Source of the DNA: Allium sativum
Taxonomy: Eukaryota > Streptophyta > Magnoliopsida > Asparagales > Amaryllidaceae
Length of the DNA: 64,000 nucleotides
Reading direction: 5' to 3'
NCBI GenBank assembly: GCA_030737875.1
Contig: CM060912.1
Location: forward strand, 875,835,199 to 875,899,198
A model generated the notes under the pieces. The model searched no databases, was not told where the DNA came from, and saw only the letters and a program-made list of their open reading frames with translations. The position numbers and the translations under genes were made by a program. Position 1 is the stretch's first letter. Each line of letters starts with the position of its first letter. Of this stretch, positions 47,326-57,750 are shown piece by piece.

Positions 47326-47641
47326 AAGCATTGTACTATGCGTAATATTTGTATTATTAAAGCGCATATCCATATGTATCCCAATTTATAGTAATGAACA
47401 CAACAATAAGATAGTTTCCACATAAACATCCGAACTACAATATTATAACATTAAGAAATGCCAAACTACAATCGTACGAACCACATCAACTGAACACATA
47501 AACATCAAATTCAAAGTACAATAAAACACGATAAGATAACTTCCACGAAGGCCAACCACAGACGGGGGAAAATCTAGCTCTGGCTGCATCAGCAATATTC
47601 CTGTTCAAGCATCTAATTTCGGCTTTCGTTTCCAGTGCATA
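47326..47641. other. No gene seen downstream of GRF-like ORF
   Basis: AT-rich spacer. A frameshifted continuation of the GRF-like ORF (ending near 47605) may occupy its right edge. Confidence 0.4.
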
Positions 47642-47962
47642 TTAAACTCCACACTCGCACATCGGAGGGTCAATCCATTCCTTAAAGTAATAGAAATCAA
47701 TTTCATTGGGGAAAAACTTGTGGTTCTCATAGGCTCCACAACCGAAAAATCGATGACCAACATTTTTTTTAAGTTTTTGGAACAACGACCACCGATTCTT
47801 CTCCACAACATCATAAAGGGTTAAGCCCACCCGAACCCAGTGGCTCAACAACGCGCCCTTCAACTACCCTTTTTTTCCATGTCGATGATTTGATACCGCC
47901 TCATCGTCATTTCCCAAGTTGGCCAAGGTGGAGCCTACACTTTCTTTTCCCTGTTTCGACAT
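47642..47962 (-). pseudogene. GRF-like zinc-finger ORF inside Harbinger element
   Basis: On the minus strand an ATG at 47962 (MSKQGKESVGSTLANLG) opens a frame to TAA 47642 with one internal TAG at 47864. The second half reads VGHRFFGCGAYEN, then FYYFKEWIDPPMCECG. This resembles plant GRF-type zinc fingers (GRRFFGC.NY ... FEWVDPPMC), which bind single-stranded or structured DNA in known proteins. The first CxCG pair of a full GRF domain is not visible. After CECG a shift of one base gives a longer open tail (to about 47605). A TATATATATGG stretch at about 48080 could be its promoter. It shares direction with the PMD gene and the transposase. The family call is tentative. Confidence 0.5.
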
Positions 47963-48480
47963 ACACCAATAAGGCAACTATACTTTTTTCTTTTCAATTG
48001 GAATGCTGGAATGGGAAAAAAGGAAGAAGTAGGAGGCTGAAAAAAGAAATTGTGAATGAGGGTTTAGCCTGCTTCGGAGAAGCCATATATATAGCGAAAA
48101 ACAAGGTCGTCCCCACACCTATAAAGCTAATGGAGTGTATATCTTGTCGTGCGTCGCTTTATTTTATTTAAATAAACATTATAATTTATAAAGGACATCC
48201 ACAACGACTATTTGAAATTTTGATTTGGACACAAAACAAAATCTACAACATGAAAACTCGATTTTTCTCTTCCACTAGAAAGATACTATCAATTTGATTC
48301 GAACGTTATTTGTTTCGGAGAAATCCGACTTAAATTAAACCATGTACTACCAATTAAAGTTCAAAACGTTATATTATGAACTACCACATCGTTATAGTTC
48401 GTTTTATAATTTAATTATAAATAAAACGATTCAAATTTCGTTTTACAATTAAATGCTTCAAACATCGTTTAACATTACAC
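47963..48480. other. Promoter-like spacer of GRF-like ORF
   Basis: Holds a minus-strand TATATATATGG near 48085 and a pyrimidine-rich leader. Farther right is AT-rich DNA with an inverted repeat of ATAAAACGA/TCGTTTTA type near 48400-48450. The plus frame 47890-48171 has no motif. Confidence 0.4.
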
Positions 48481-48720
48481 ATAGCATCATAAAATATAGA
48501 TAATAAAGGTTCCAGTACACAAAACATCATAAAATATAGTTGTCGACAATAACAAACATGAAATGTAGATAGTATAGTACAACATGCATCAACATGACAT
48601 ACACATATAGATAATAAAGGTTCTAGTACACAGAGCATCATAAAATATAGATAATAAAGGTTCCAGTACACAGTACAACATGCATCAATGTGACATACAC
48701 ATATACACGTCAAGAAACAA
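48478..48720. repeat. Duplicated block downstream of PMD gene
   Basis: CATCATAAAATATAGATAATAAAGGTTCCAGTACACA-type units repeat three times (about 48485, 48600, 48640), and the AACATGCATCAACATGACATACACATATA segment occurs twice. The repeated frames explain the minus open frame 48411-48713, which is not a gene. Confidence 0.65.
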
Positions 48721-48806
48721 TAACGTAAAGTCCACTACATCGAGCCGTACACATATATACATCATGATAAAAAAACAAAATATCATCAACACAACCCTCA
48801 AGAAAG

Positions 48807-51354
48807 TCAATCTAAATCCGTAGCATCATCGTCATGATCGTGCTCAGACTCCTCACTATCCTCCTCCATGTCATCCCCGCTACCATCAGTGTCATAATAA
48901 GGAAAATCCTCATCATCACTACCTAATCCTCCACCACCACCGACTCCTCTATCACCATCTAATCCTCCACCCCCTCACGCTCCTCCACCACCACCGACAC
49001 CTCCATCACCACCTAATCCAGCACCCCCTCCAGATCCTCCAACAACACCTGAAACTCCACCATCACATGACCCTACAACCGTACCTGAACCTACAGTATC
49101 ACCACCCCTTGTTGCCGCTAGTCTAGCCTGTAACTCCTCGATCTGCTCCCGCAATCCCTGCACTATTGCCTGGTGCTCCTGGTGTAAGGACTGAGCATGT
49201 TACATGGCCGTCTCCTGAATAGCGGAAATATGTATCCTATGCTGGTCTAGCGGGGGTGCATACTGCAAATATAGAACATATATTTTCAGTTTCTAAAACT
49301 TAGAACGTAAAAGGTAATAAATCCACAAGTAAGAAGAATACCTCATGTGCCAGATATAATCCAGCAGTAGGGACACCTTGTACCATGTGAGCTGGTGGGT
49401 AGACAATAGGTACGGACAGCTGTGTACCGCTGAGATCAAATGTCTGAAATGTATCGGCCAAAGCAAAATCCATAAGCTGGCCGGAGATCTGTGTAGGGGT
49501 CGGGTCAAAAGTGAACGTTGGAGGATGAACTCTAACAATAACCAATCGGGGACCAATGTGACCAGAGTTCACACCCCGCACGTAATCCGACAACAAGTAA
49601 TGCCTGGGAGTTACCTGAACCCAATAAGTGTCAAAGTCTGCGTCGGGTATGTAAAACTCGGTCGTATCAACCCATCCTCTCTGTCTCATACCCTGAATGC
49701 ACTGTCTCCCTATAGAACGACGAGACCCAAACATATCATCGGGAAGAGGTGGATCTCCGAGTACGCGCGTCTGGCCGGGGCCCTGATAATAACAACGATT
49801 GCCCAAGTACCAAGTAGGAAGGTGGGTCGGTGGGAGCAAGAGGACATGGCGAACAGATAAATGACATGCAATGACGAACGTGTGGTCATTAGGAAGCGGG
49901 CCATCTGCTGAAAGTAACATCCAATATGTGTTCCAAGGTGCTCGTAATATGTTGCCCCTCTCCCTCATATCTAACTGAGTACGGGCGTCCATCAAATCAT
50001 GTCTCACACCAGAAGAAGCATGTCGGACTAGGCGACTACTCTCCCATCTACGCATATGTGGGAAAAAGGACTCGGCGGTATGATTGGCGGTGGGCAACAT
50101 GCGTGGATGCATGTTGGCCGTGTACTTGTAGTGCCAGCACGGAAACATGTACCAAACATCTGCGCAACCGCTCCAAAAGTGTAAGAGTCAAGAGCGGAAT
50201 ACAGATAACCCAAAATAGCACGGCCCCAATCAATCATATGCTGCTGATCTGAATGGAATAATGTCGCTAGATAACCCAATCTAATCGTACTCCGTTGGTT
50301 CGAAAAGAATGTCGAATCAAGGAGATATAAAATGGTCGTCCAATATACTATGTCATGGAAATCCACTGCACCGAGATGCGATGTAATGTACTCAAGTAAA
50401 TATGTGACTGAAACAGCCCATGAAAGATATGAGCTGTAGACAAATCTGGAAAATACTGTAGGTACAACTCGGGTGACTCATAGGAGGTATCGAATGGGAA
50501 AGAGACTCTGTCGGGGCGGCCAATCTCAATCTCAGTAAGCATATAAAAATCTGCTGGGTTGATACCCAGCTAAAAATCCGGGAAGTGAAATGTGTGTGTC
50601 ATAGGCCATCATCTCTCTGCTAAGGCCTCTACTAATGGTCGATCGAAGGACTGCCGAGGTATAATCCGTAGAAATAGTCCGAACGGACTAGCAAGTAGGC
50701 TCTCTCGAACATGTAATGGTACAATATCAAGGGCATATGTGCTAAACTTTGCCCAACTACCACGAAGGTAGATGTAAGTTCCCTAAATGTTACAATTATA
50801 ACAGTTCAATATCTATGTAATCAACAGTTTATACTACAAAAAATTATAATGTAAATGAACTAACATATAACTATAGAACCGACAGGTCAAGCTCTCTACA
50901 TAAATGAACTAAATTATAACAGTCCTTACATAATACAGTAAACTATTCACCCGTACAGTAACTGTAATGTTAAAATCATAACAGTTCAGTATCTATATAA
51001 TCAACATTTCATACTACTAAAAATTATAACGTAAATTTATTAAACTATAACTATAAAACCAACAGATCAAGCTCTCTATTAAACTATTCAACTAAATTAT
51101 AACAGGCCTTACATAATATAATGAACTATAACTATTACACTATTCAGCATTTCAATAATTATAAATGATAAAATTAGAATTTATACTGGAATGGTGTCGA
51201 GTGCGGTAAACGAGCGGTGCATGTACCCCTCTGGCAACTCTTGAAAGATACGCAAGTCCTCAATCGTCGTCTCTACTAGTGGAGGAAGTGCGCTGGACTA
51301 CCTGCGTCGTCCTGCTGAGCTAGAACTATACATCTCACCAACTTCGTTATGCAT
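48807..51354 (-). pseudogene. Plant mobile domain (PMD, MAIN/MAIL-like) gene, three exons
   Basis: The model has exon 1 51354-51187 (MHNEVGEMYSSSS ..., donor GTATAA), exon 2 50782-49342, intron 49341-49263 (79 bases, GT...GCAG) and exon 3 49262-48807. The frame continues exactly across the short intron. Exon 2 shows the PMD pattern: SFDRPLVEALAER, THTFHF, NPADFYMLTEIEIG, a TTILYLLDSTFFS ... YLATLF stretch, WGRAILGYLYSALDSYTFG, MFPCWHYKYT, then the C-terminal GWVDTTEFYIPDADFDTYW. Exon 3 has a coil (LREQIEELQARLAA), Gly-rich repeats and an acidic tail (DDMEEDSEESEHDHDDD). Damage: TAG in exon 1; TGA (at a Trp) and TAG early in exon 2; frameshifts near 50390 and 50149; TAA and TGA in exon 3. PMD proteins act in silencing and genome stability in plants, and the domain is also known from transposons. 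The function here is unknown. Confidence 0.72.
50783..51186 (-). other. Intron 1 of the PMD gene
   Basis: 404 bases, AT-rich, from GTATAAATT to ACATTTAG. It contains an internal duplication: CAGTTCAGTATCTATATAATCAACA-type and CAAGCTCTCTA segments occur twice (about 50800-50900 and 50970-51080). Confidence 0.5.
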
Positions 51355-51470
51355 GGCAGCATTCCGACGTCCAGATCAATTAAAAAAAAAATAAAAATGA
51401 GGAAAAAGGAGAAAAATATACAAACCAAGCCCCCTCCCCCGCCATACTTATAGGCACGGGGACTGCGCCT

Positions 51471-51555
51471 GCCGATTTTATCAATGCGCAATCTTGCGAG
51501 CCGGTAAAATCGGCTTGCAAGTGGCGCGCGCCGATAAAATTGGCGCGCGATTGTT
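51471..51555. repeat. Right subterminal GCCGAT hairpin block
   Basis: GCCGATTTTA and TAAAATCGGC form a 10-bp perfect inverted repeat about 25 bases apart, next to GGCGCGCGCCGAT and AATTGGCGCGCG. Same motif class as 45006-45105, so both ends of the element share it. Confidence 0.7.
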
Positions 51556-51615
51556 AGGAGATATCAACGATATCTCCCAACATGTTATGGTTTGTAATGT
51601 TACGACCCGTAACCC

Positions 51616-51629
51616 TGTTGGAGTTGCTC
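51616..51629. repeat. Harbinger right terminal inverted repeat
   Basis: TGTTGGAGTTGCTC, perfect inverse of the left end, followed by the TAA duplication and X LTR sequence. Confidence 0.88.
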
Positions 51630-51632
51630 TAA

Positions 51633-53575
51633 GTATATAATGGTTTTCTAAAGTGTTTTGAAGTATTTTAGAATAATTTTTATATTGATATATATTACGG
51701 TCAAAATAGGACATGTCACGCAGAGGTAGTTCGCGTTTTTAACTGCTAACTTCAAATGCTTATAACTTTTACGATTTAAATCAGATTTCCACAAAAAAGA
51801 AAAAACGTTTGCTTTTTATTAACAAGAGCTTTCAAACGAGAGAAAGCAGTTTTCACTTTCACCTTATAAATTTTCAAGTTTTATTTAAAATCGTTTTTGT
51901 AAATTGTCGTTGTAAGGGCAGTTCGTCGATCGTTACAGCAAACACCAATTTTAAATGTTTTAATATGGAAAAAAATTTGTAAAATTATTATTAATTATTT
52001 CAAAGGGTTTTGAATTGGAAATTTTAAGTTTTGGCTAAGATAAACGATATTTTGATCAAGTTAGTCAATACAACTATTTTGTAATGCTTTTGCAACGCTT
52101 TTGAAGTGCTATTGTAACATTTCTTTTGGAAACAATCTGTTGCAAAAGTTTTAGCCTGAATTTTTTTTCTCGAATTACAAGTAATCATTTTTAAATGATT
52201 TTTGAAATGTTTTCAAAGGTTTAAAATTGTTACAAATATTTATCAAGAATTTAAATTGATTTATTTACTATTAAAAAGGTTTTCTAATGTTAAATAATTG
52301 GATATAGTTGGAGCTAAATCTTCGGATGTTTGATATTAATTTGGTAGATGATGACTCTTACTATTTGACGAATTTAAAGAGGTATTTTACCATTATTGCG
52401 CTTATAGTATGAGTTGGATACAGAGATTAATATTTAGGATAAGTTGATGATATTTCTGCCCAGATCCAATATCAAGATGTTTGATAAATTGTCGAGCTAA
52501 GATAAGGATTTCCCGATTTGTTTGAGATAAGTTGGATAGAAATAATCTTCGGATATTTGATATGAAATTTGTTGGTGTAAACGTATACTGTTTGAGGAAT
52601 TCTAAAGATATTATTATTGTTATTCCTCTTATAATATTCGTCGATTATGAGAATTGATATCGAATATAAGTAGATATAATTATGTGTAACTTATGTTCAA
52701 TATCGATTGATTTGGGTTTTGTCGTGAATAGTATATTCAGTAATATCATTCTTTAAAACCCGATGAGGTTGAGTTGTGGGAATTCATATCGTAATTTTAG
52801 GGATTTAATCCAATCTTTGATTTGAGGAAACTAGAAGTAAGGAATTGGGAAGGTAGTATAATCTTTTAATTAAGATTAAAGAATTGAATGTTGGGAAATC
52901 ATTTTAATTGGAAACTATGGTTGAGATACGAATTAAGGGTATTCAAAAGAAATTGGATTTGGATAATGGGGTATCAAACGGAAAGTTAATTGAGGTATTG
53001 AGGCTAAATTATCTTTGATTTAAAGGATGTATTTAAAAGAGTAAAGTGGAAATATGGATTTTGTTAAAGATAACCTGAGAATGGGTTTAAAGAAGTTTTA
53101 ATTAACAAATCCAAGACATAAGGAGATTTGATGAAAGCCTATGTGATCCATAATTGTGTTTTTAAAATTGCCGTTATTATTTGGAACGATCGAGATCTGA
53201 TTTATGTCCTAATACCATTCCACTAAATAATACAATGTTGTGGAGAAATTGAAGACGGTATTGAAGACTGGGACCGCTCACATCGCAAGGGCAACTTGCT
53301 GAATGTCTCGAATGGTTGGCTCCCATATGCAGATTTTATATCAGTTAAGTGGCAAGTAGTCCTTACATATTTGGGGGAACTCCGGATTTTGGTTTCATTC
53401 AGACCTAGGACGAACCTTTATGGATTATGTGTCAAACATTGTAATTAACTACATAGCACCGATCTTTATTAATATATATTGTTTGGTGGCGAAAATTTGT
53501 TCTCTTAGATAAACACCCATCTCTAAGACGTATGAGCTTAGAGGTTATATATATCGACAGAAATCAGTGATGTGT
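51633..53575 (+). repeat. Element X right LTR, second part
   Basis: Continues the LTR, matching 30037-31980 of the left LTR with moderate divergence and small indels. It breaks at 53575, where element C starts. The remaining part should lie beyond the window. Confidence 0.8.
53571..53575. repeat. Probable TSD TGTGT of element C (right copy outside window)
   Basis: The five bases before the LTR start. The left X LTR reads GATGCGTTGTGAATGG at this place, so the insertion point is after TGTGT in a GATGTGTTGTG context. The partner copy is expected past 64000. Confidence 0.5.
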
Positions 53576-55513
53576 TGTAACGCCCCACATCCATTAATGT
53601 CACTCTCAAAGGGAATGCATTAACTTTCATGGAGTATTATTGGTGAATATAACAGAATATAACAAGACAGATACATATATTGGTACTTGAAAATTTACAA
53701 AACAACATTTACTACAGTAGAGAAATAGTTTGACTACAACAACACCATAAACCAACAGAAAAACCAAGTACACTTAGTAACCATCTTGACAAATTGTTTT
53801 CTGAGTACATAAAATAAAAGGCATAACCCCAACACAAGTAGCCACAAAAGAGATGAGCTGGACTTTACTTTCAGCAATCCAAGCACTTCCAAAAGAGAGA
53901 GAAAGAGATCCAAGATCAAGCTCCACTAGTACTAGTCCCATCCTGAGAACCTAGGGAGGGGGGAGGAAGAAAAGAGGTGAAAACAAAGGGGGTCAGACAT
54001 AAAGTCTGGCAAGTATAATAACTTTAACAATATAATTATTAAAGTAACTAGGATAAGGCATAAATTGGTAAAACAAGATATGACCGTGAAACAAGTGGGC
54101 ATGACAAAGCAAACAAGAGGAATATTCTGGTGTTAATCTCATTCCTAATCACTATAGGATAATTACTATACTGCACCATTACTAGTCACCCTAAAAGTTG
54201 ATCCCGCCTACAGAACATAATAATGATAATGGTAGTTTCGTGTACTCCTAGCTGCCTTCATAGGTGCCGTCTGCCCCTATCTCCACTAGTTGTACCCACT
54301 ACTCCCATGCGATCGGCTCCCTAACCCATAGATACCCATGCTGGTCCCACAATGGGGCGTATCACTCCCCAAAATGGCAACCCGATACCACTAAAGATGT
54401 ATGACTTATATCTACACGATGCAACAACGTCTTACCTACCAGCCCGAGCCCACGCACGCACATGACCCCGTTGGACTTGCGTTGCCACCGCTAACCCATT
54501 TTGACCTCTTATAATCAAACTCAGTAAGCGTGTCCTGTCCTCGACTTGGGTCGAGCTCATAAAGATACTTAATGGGTTACTGGTTTGAAAAGGGCCCTCA
54601 TGCCTGACACAAGCTTTCCACCGATGCTTGGTCCCCACTAAGTTTTCCCACTTAACCCCTTTCTTATTCATGTCTTCTTACATGTTTCAACTTGGTTAAG
54701 TGTTTCTAATCGTATTTCACAAGTCACACAAGGCCACCCGCTTAACCCCCATGTCCCACCACATGTTTATCTGGTGAAGTGTTACTTAATTCAGTAGAAC
54801 CGTAACCTTGTAAAGACCTCCCACATTAGACTATCGTTTGCGGTTGCGGGATTTGCCGTGCGGGTCCGGGCAGTCTTATACCGCAAATGAGCCTAACCTC
54901 GTGTCTTTGCAATTGTTACGCATTTAATTCGTGCTTTTGACCTCTCACATTAGACTACCATTTGTGGTTGCTGGATTTGCCGGACGGGTCTGGGCAGTCT
55001 TATACCACAAACGAGTCTAACCTCGTGTCTTAGGCAGTTAATTATTACACAAAATTATTTATCCCCAAATTGGATTAATATCCCTATTCAAATTTGTTAA
55101 TAAATTCCAAATTTATTTATGTCCATAATTGTCACCTAAATTATGTCCATAATTTCTGGTATATAATTTATACCAATTAATGCCTCAAATTAATTATATG
55201 CCTTTTAAGGCCATTTTATACCAATTCACAATTATGTATATTCAATATTTTCCCATTGTCCCCACGATATTCGTACGTTTTAATATGACATGTGTTAGAC
55301 TCACAAATAGTCTAACTTATAAAAGAAAAGCAACATCACAACATAAAATAGATCTAAGAATCATGACATAAGTTTTCATAGCCAATAACTAGCATATATG
55401 GATATGGTTTTCCTATGAATTTCATTCAAACTAGCATATGATTCACATACGAAACTAGCATAGGTAATGGGCATAAATTTGCATAACTATGTATTGTCAT
55501 GGATCAAAATATA

Positions 55514-55840
55514 GATCTAAACATAAAGATGTGAACTTGCATATGGATCTAAACATAAAGATGTGAACTTGCATATGGATCTAAACATGTAAATTAATAT
55601 CACATGTTTACATATAAACTAGCATATGTATCTACATGATTTCACATATGAACTTGTGTATAATCCACCAATAGACTTGCATAAGATTCACATATGTTTT
55701 AGCATCCCAAACTTTCATAAAATTCATAAATTAGCATATGATTTAACATCCCAAACTTGCATAAAATTCATAAATTAACATATGATTTAACATCCCAAAC
55801 TTGCATATGATTCATATACATATGTTTTAACATCCAAACT
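55514..55840. repeat. Tandem repeats in C 3' LTR (32-bp then 44-bp periods)
   Basis: GATCTAAACATAAAGATGTG begins at 55514 and 55546, with GATCTAAACATG at 55578 (period 32). CATCCCAAACTTGCATAAAA-type units begin at 55703, 55747 and 55791 (period 44). The same arrays start in the 5' LTR near 63740 and 63930. Confidence 0.78.
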
Positions 55841-56235
55841 TGCATAAGATGAATCTAGTTAATCATGTACAATTTAACATATGAAACAGATCCACAATAA
55901 CAAAGCATCAATGATAACATCACATGATTCAAAATCATATTCTCATAATCCCGATTATAACTTATCACAATTAAATTAATTAATTATTTTGTGAAAGATA
56001 TTATACTCACAAACAAAAGAATAGTCTTTTCTTTGTGGGATCTATTTTATGAAATTGAATTGCTTGCCTTTGATGTAGACTAATTGTTATTTAGATTAGA
56101 TTAGATTTGATTTTGATTCTTGCTTCTATCTTGTTTCTGAGTTGAAAGAGAACGGCGGTTACTCTAGGTTCTCCATTGACGGCATGGCGGCTCTTGGTAT
56201 GAATTAGTGTGATTTTAGGTTGAAAGTTAGGTTGC

Positions 56236-56242
56236 TTATATA
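56236..56242 (-). promoter_or_regulatory. Element C 3' LTR TATA box
   Basis: TATATAA on the minus strand in CTCTATATAAGCAACC, about 430 bases from the LTR start. The driving copy in the 5' LTR lies outside the window. Confidence 0.6.
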
Positions 56243-56668
56243 GAGTTTTAATTAATTTAGAGCCGTCAGATTAACCCTAGAAGCAATCAAGACCATCCAG
56301 TCAAGATTGGATAATACCTCAACCCAAATGACTCAACGATGACTCACTGTTCGGATCAGAACACTCCAGAAATCTGTGCAGGTCTTTAGCCTGACATGGG
56401 CGCACTCGGCAGGTGCACCAGTTAATTTTTGTACTTACGCACTTGTGAAGTGCGCCAGTGCATTCTGGTCGATTTTCGGTTTTCTGCCTAACTTCGTTCG
56501 TCTATATCTCCTTCATACGGTGTCCGTTTTACGCAAACTAGGACTCTTTCTCAAGCAGAATTTCGAGACGAACGCAATGGCGTAACCCGTTTCCCTTAAT
56601 TCTCAAATTTGGAATTAAGTATTCTTTAAATTCATTAATATTAATATTTAAAATCACGGGGTGTTACA

Positions 56669-56681
56669 TTCTCCCCTCCTT
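56669..56681 (-). other. Element C polypurine tract
   Basis: The minus strand reads AAGGAGGGGAGAA next to the LTR, identical to element B, with the TTTCGGAGGCGAAA box upstream. Confidence 0.88.
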
Positions 56682-57177
56682 AAAGGATTTCGCCTCCGAA
56701 ATCTCCAAGTTAAGGAGAATGTATATCCTAGAATCCAATCATTCATCTACTCAACCATCAAACACAGGCATCCATTTTCCTTACATGATTTCTAATGCCA
56801 TATAAACATATGCAAGTGTGTGTATATGTTCCTTATCTAATGCAAAATCAGGCGGTCTACTGATTCAGTTGACCTCCTTAATGCAAATCATGATAGTTCC
56901 ATGCATCCATTATGTATGCGAAAGAATCCTAACGACACATATTATTTCTACATGTGTGCACAGCCATTCATCTAAATGCAGCATCCATATGATAACACAA
57001 CCATTATACATCCGTTAATTTAAATATGCACACTCATTTATATGCAATAAGAAAGTGATTGAGCCGATCTAGTGCCTAAAGTGCGTGTACAAGCATCCAC
57101 GAGCAACCACTAGCAACCACTTGCAACCATCAATCATAACATGTTTCAAACAAATGTTTACATTTATTGGTTTCTAC
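56682..57177 (-). other. Element C post-pol spacer
   Basis: Non-coding, with GGTTGCAAGTGGTTGC-type repeats (about 57095-57130) shared with A and B. Confidence 0.65.
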
Positions 57178-57750
57178 CTAAGGATAAAGAATAGGACTGA
57201 GGAGGTATACTTGAAAGATAAACATGAATAAACTTATTGAAAAAGAGATCAAGGAGGTACCCTCAAAAAGAAAAGGGTAGGCTGCGCGTATTTTCCTCTC
57301 AGTTTCCCAAGTCGCGTCTTCCTCAGCATCACTCCATTGAACTTTAACAAGCTTGATTTCACAGTTGCATAGCTTTTTGACTTCCATACCCAAGATACGA
57401 GTTGGAACTCTTCTCACAGTCGCTTCTCGTTCCACTTCTACTTCCTCTAGTATATTCGGCTCCACCATTTCCGCAGATTCATGTAAGCACTTTCGTAGTT
57501 GAGAAACATGAAAAACATTATGAACTCTAACCAGTCTCTCGGGTAGCTCTACTCTGTAGGCCATCGTCCCAATCCTTTCAATGATAGGAAATGGACCTAC
57601 AAATCTTGGTGCTAGCTTTCCTATGGACCCAAAGCGAATGACATTCCTCAAAGGAGATACTTTAAGGAACACCGTATCTCCAATCTTAAACTCAAGGTCG
57701 GTCCTTCTTTTGTCTACGTAGGACTTTTGTCTATCTTGTGCAACCTTCAT
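57178..57750 (-). pseudogene. Integrase C-terminal and chromodomain-like tail
   Basis: The open frame after the frameshift begins MKVAQDRQKSYVD, then the GDTVFLKVSPL and KLAPRFVGPF motifs (integrase GPY/F-type module), YRVELPERL and VFHVSQLRKC, and ends in a chromodomain-like segment (RILGMEVKKLCNCEIKLVKV, then QWSDAEEDATWE). In chromoviruses this tail directs insertion toward heterochromatin, which agrees with the nested setting. One of the usual aromatic cage positions appears replaced (LCNCEI where aromatic residues often stand), as is common in the Tekay group. Confidence 0.85.

Larger units (their letters stand above)
44865..51629 (-). mobile_element. PIF/Harbinger transposon with PMD, GRF-like and transposase genes
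   Basis: 6,765 bp with 14-bp perfect terminal inverted repeats GAGCAACTCCAACA, a TAA duplication, and an empty-site equivalent in the left LTR of X. On the minus strand it carries a spliced PMD gene (51354-48807), a small GRF-like ORF (47962-47642) and a Harbinger DDE transposase (46770-45381). The usual second Harbinger protein, a Myb/SANT-like ORF, was not found. Subterminal GC-rich hairpins occur at both ends. Each gene has frameshifts or stops, so this copy is defective. Confidence 0.88.
28788..53575 (+). mobile_element. Element X: large LTR element with acidic orphan ORF, nested into three times
   Basis: The left LTR (28788-33088 plus 41343-41411), primer-like site (41416), interior (41412-43167) and right LTR (43168-44864, 51633-53575, continuing past the window) form one element. 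Removing the inserts B, Harbinger and C restores the LTR order. LTR length adds up to about 4.8 kb and the interior is 1.76 kb, with no protease, RT or integrase. It is therefore a LARD-like non-autonomous element, with one acidic open region. The left LTR lacks the first 454 bases present in the right one. Confidence 0.8.
53576..56668 (-). repeat. Element C 3' LTR, 3.1 kb
   Basis: Plus-strand ends TGTAACGCCCCAC and ACGGGGTGTTACA. Contents: a short G-rich run (53955), two GGTTAAG/CTTAACC hairpin units (about 54650-54780), two copies of the CCGGGCAGTCTTATACC module (about 54845 and 54975), 32-bp and 44-bp tandem repeats, TATA at 56236, and a shared U3 block (56490-56585). Confidence 0.93.
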
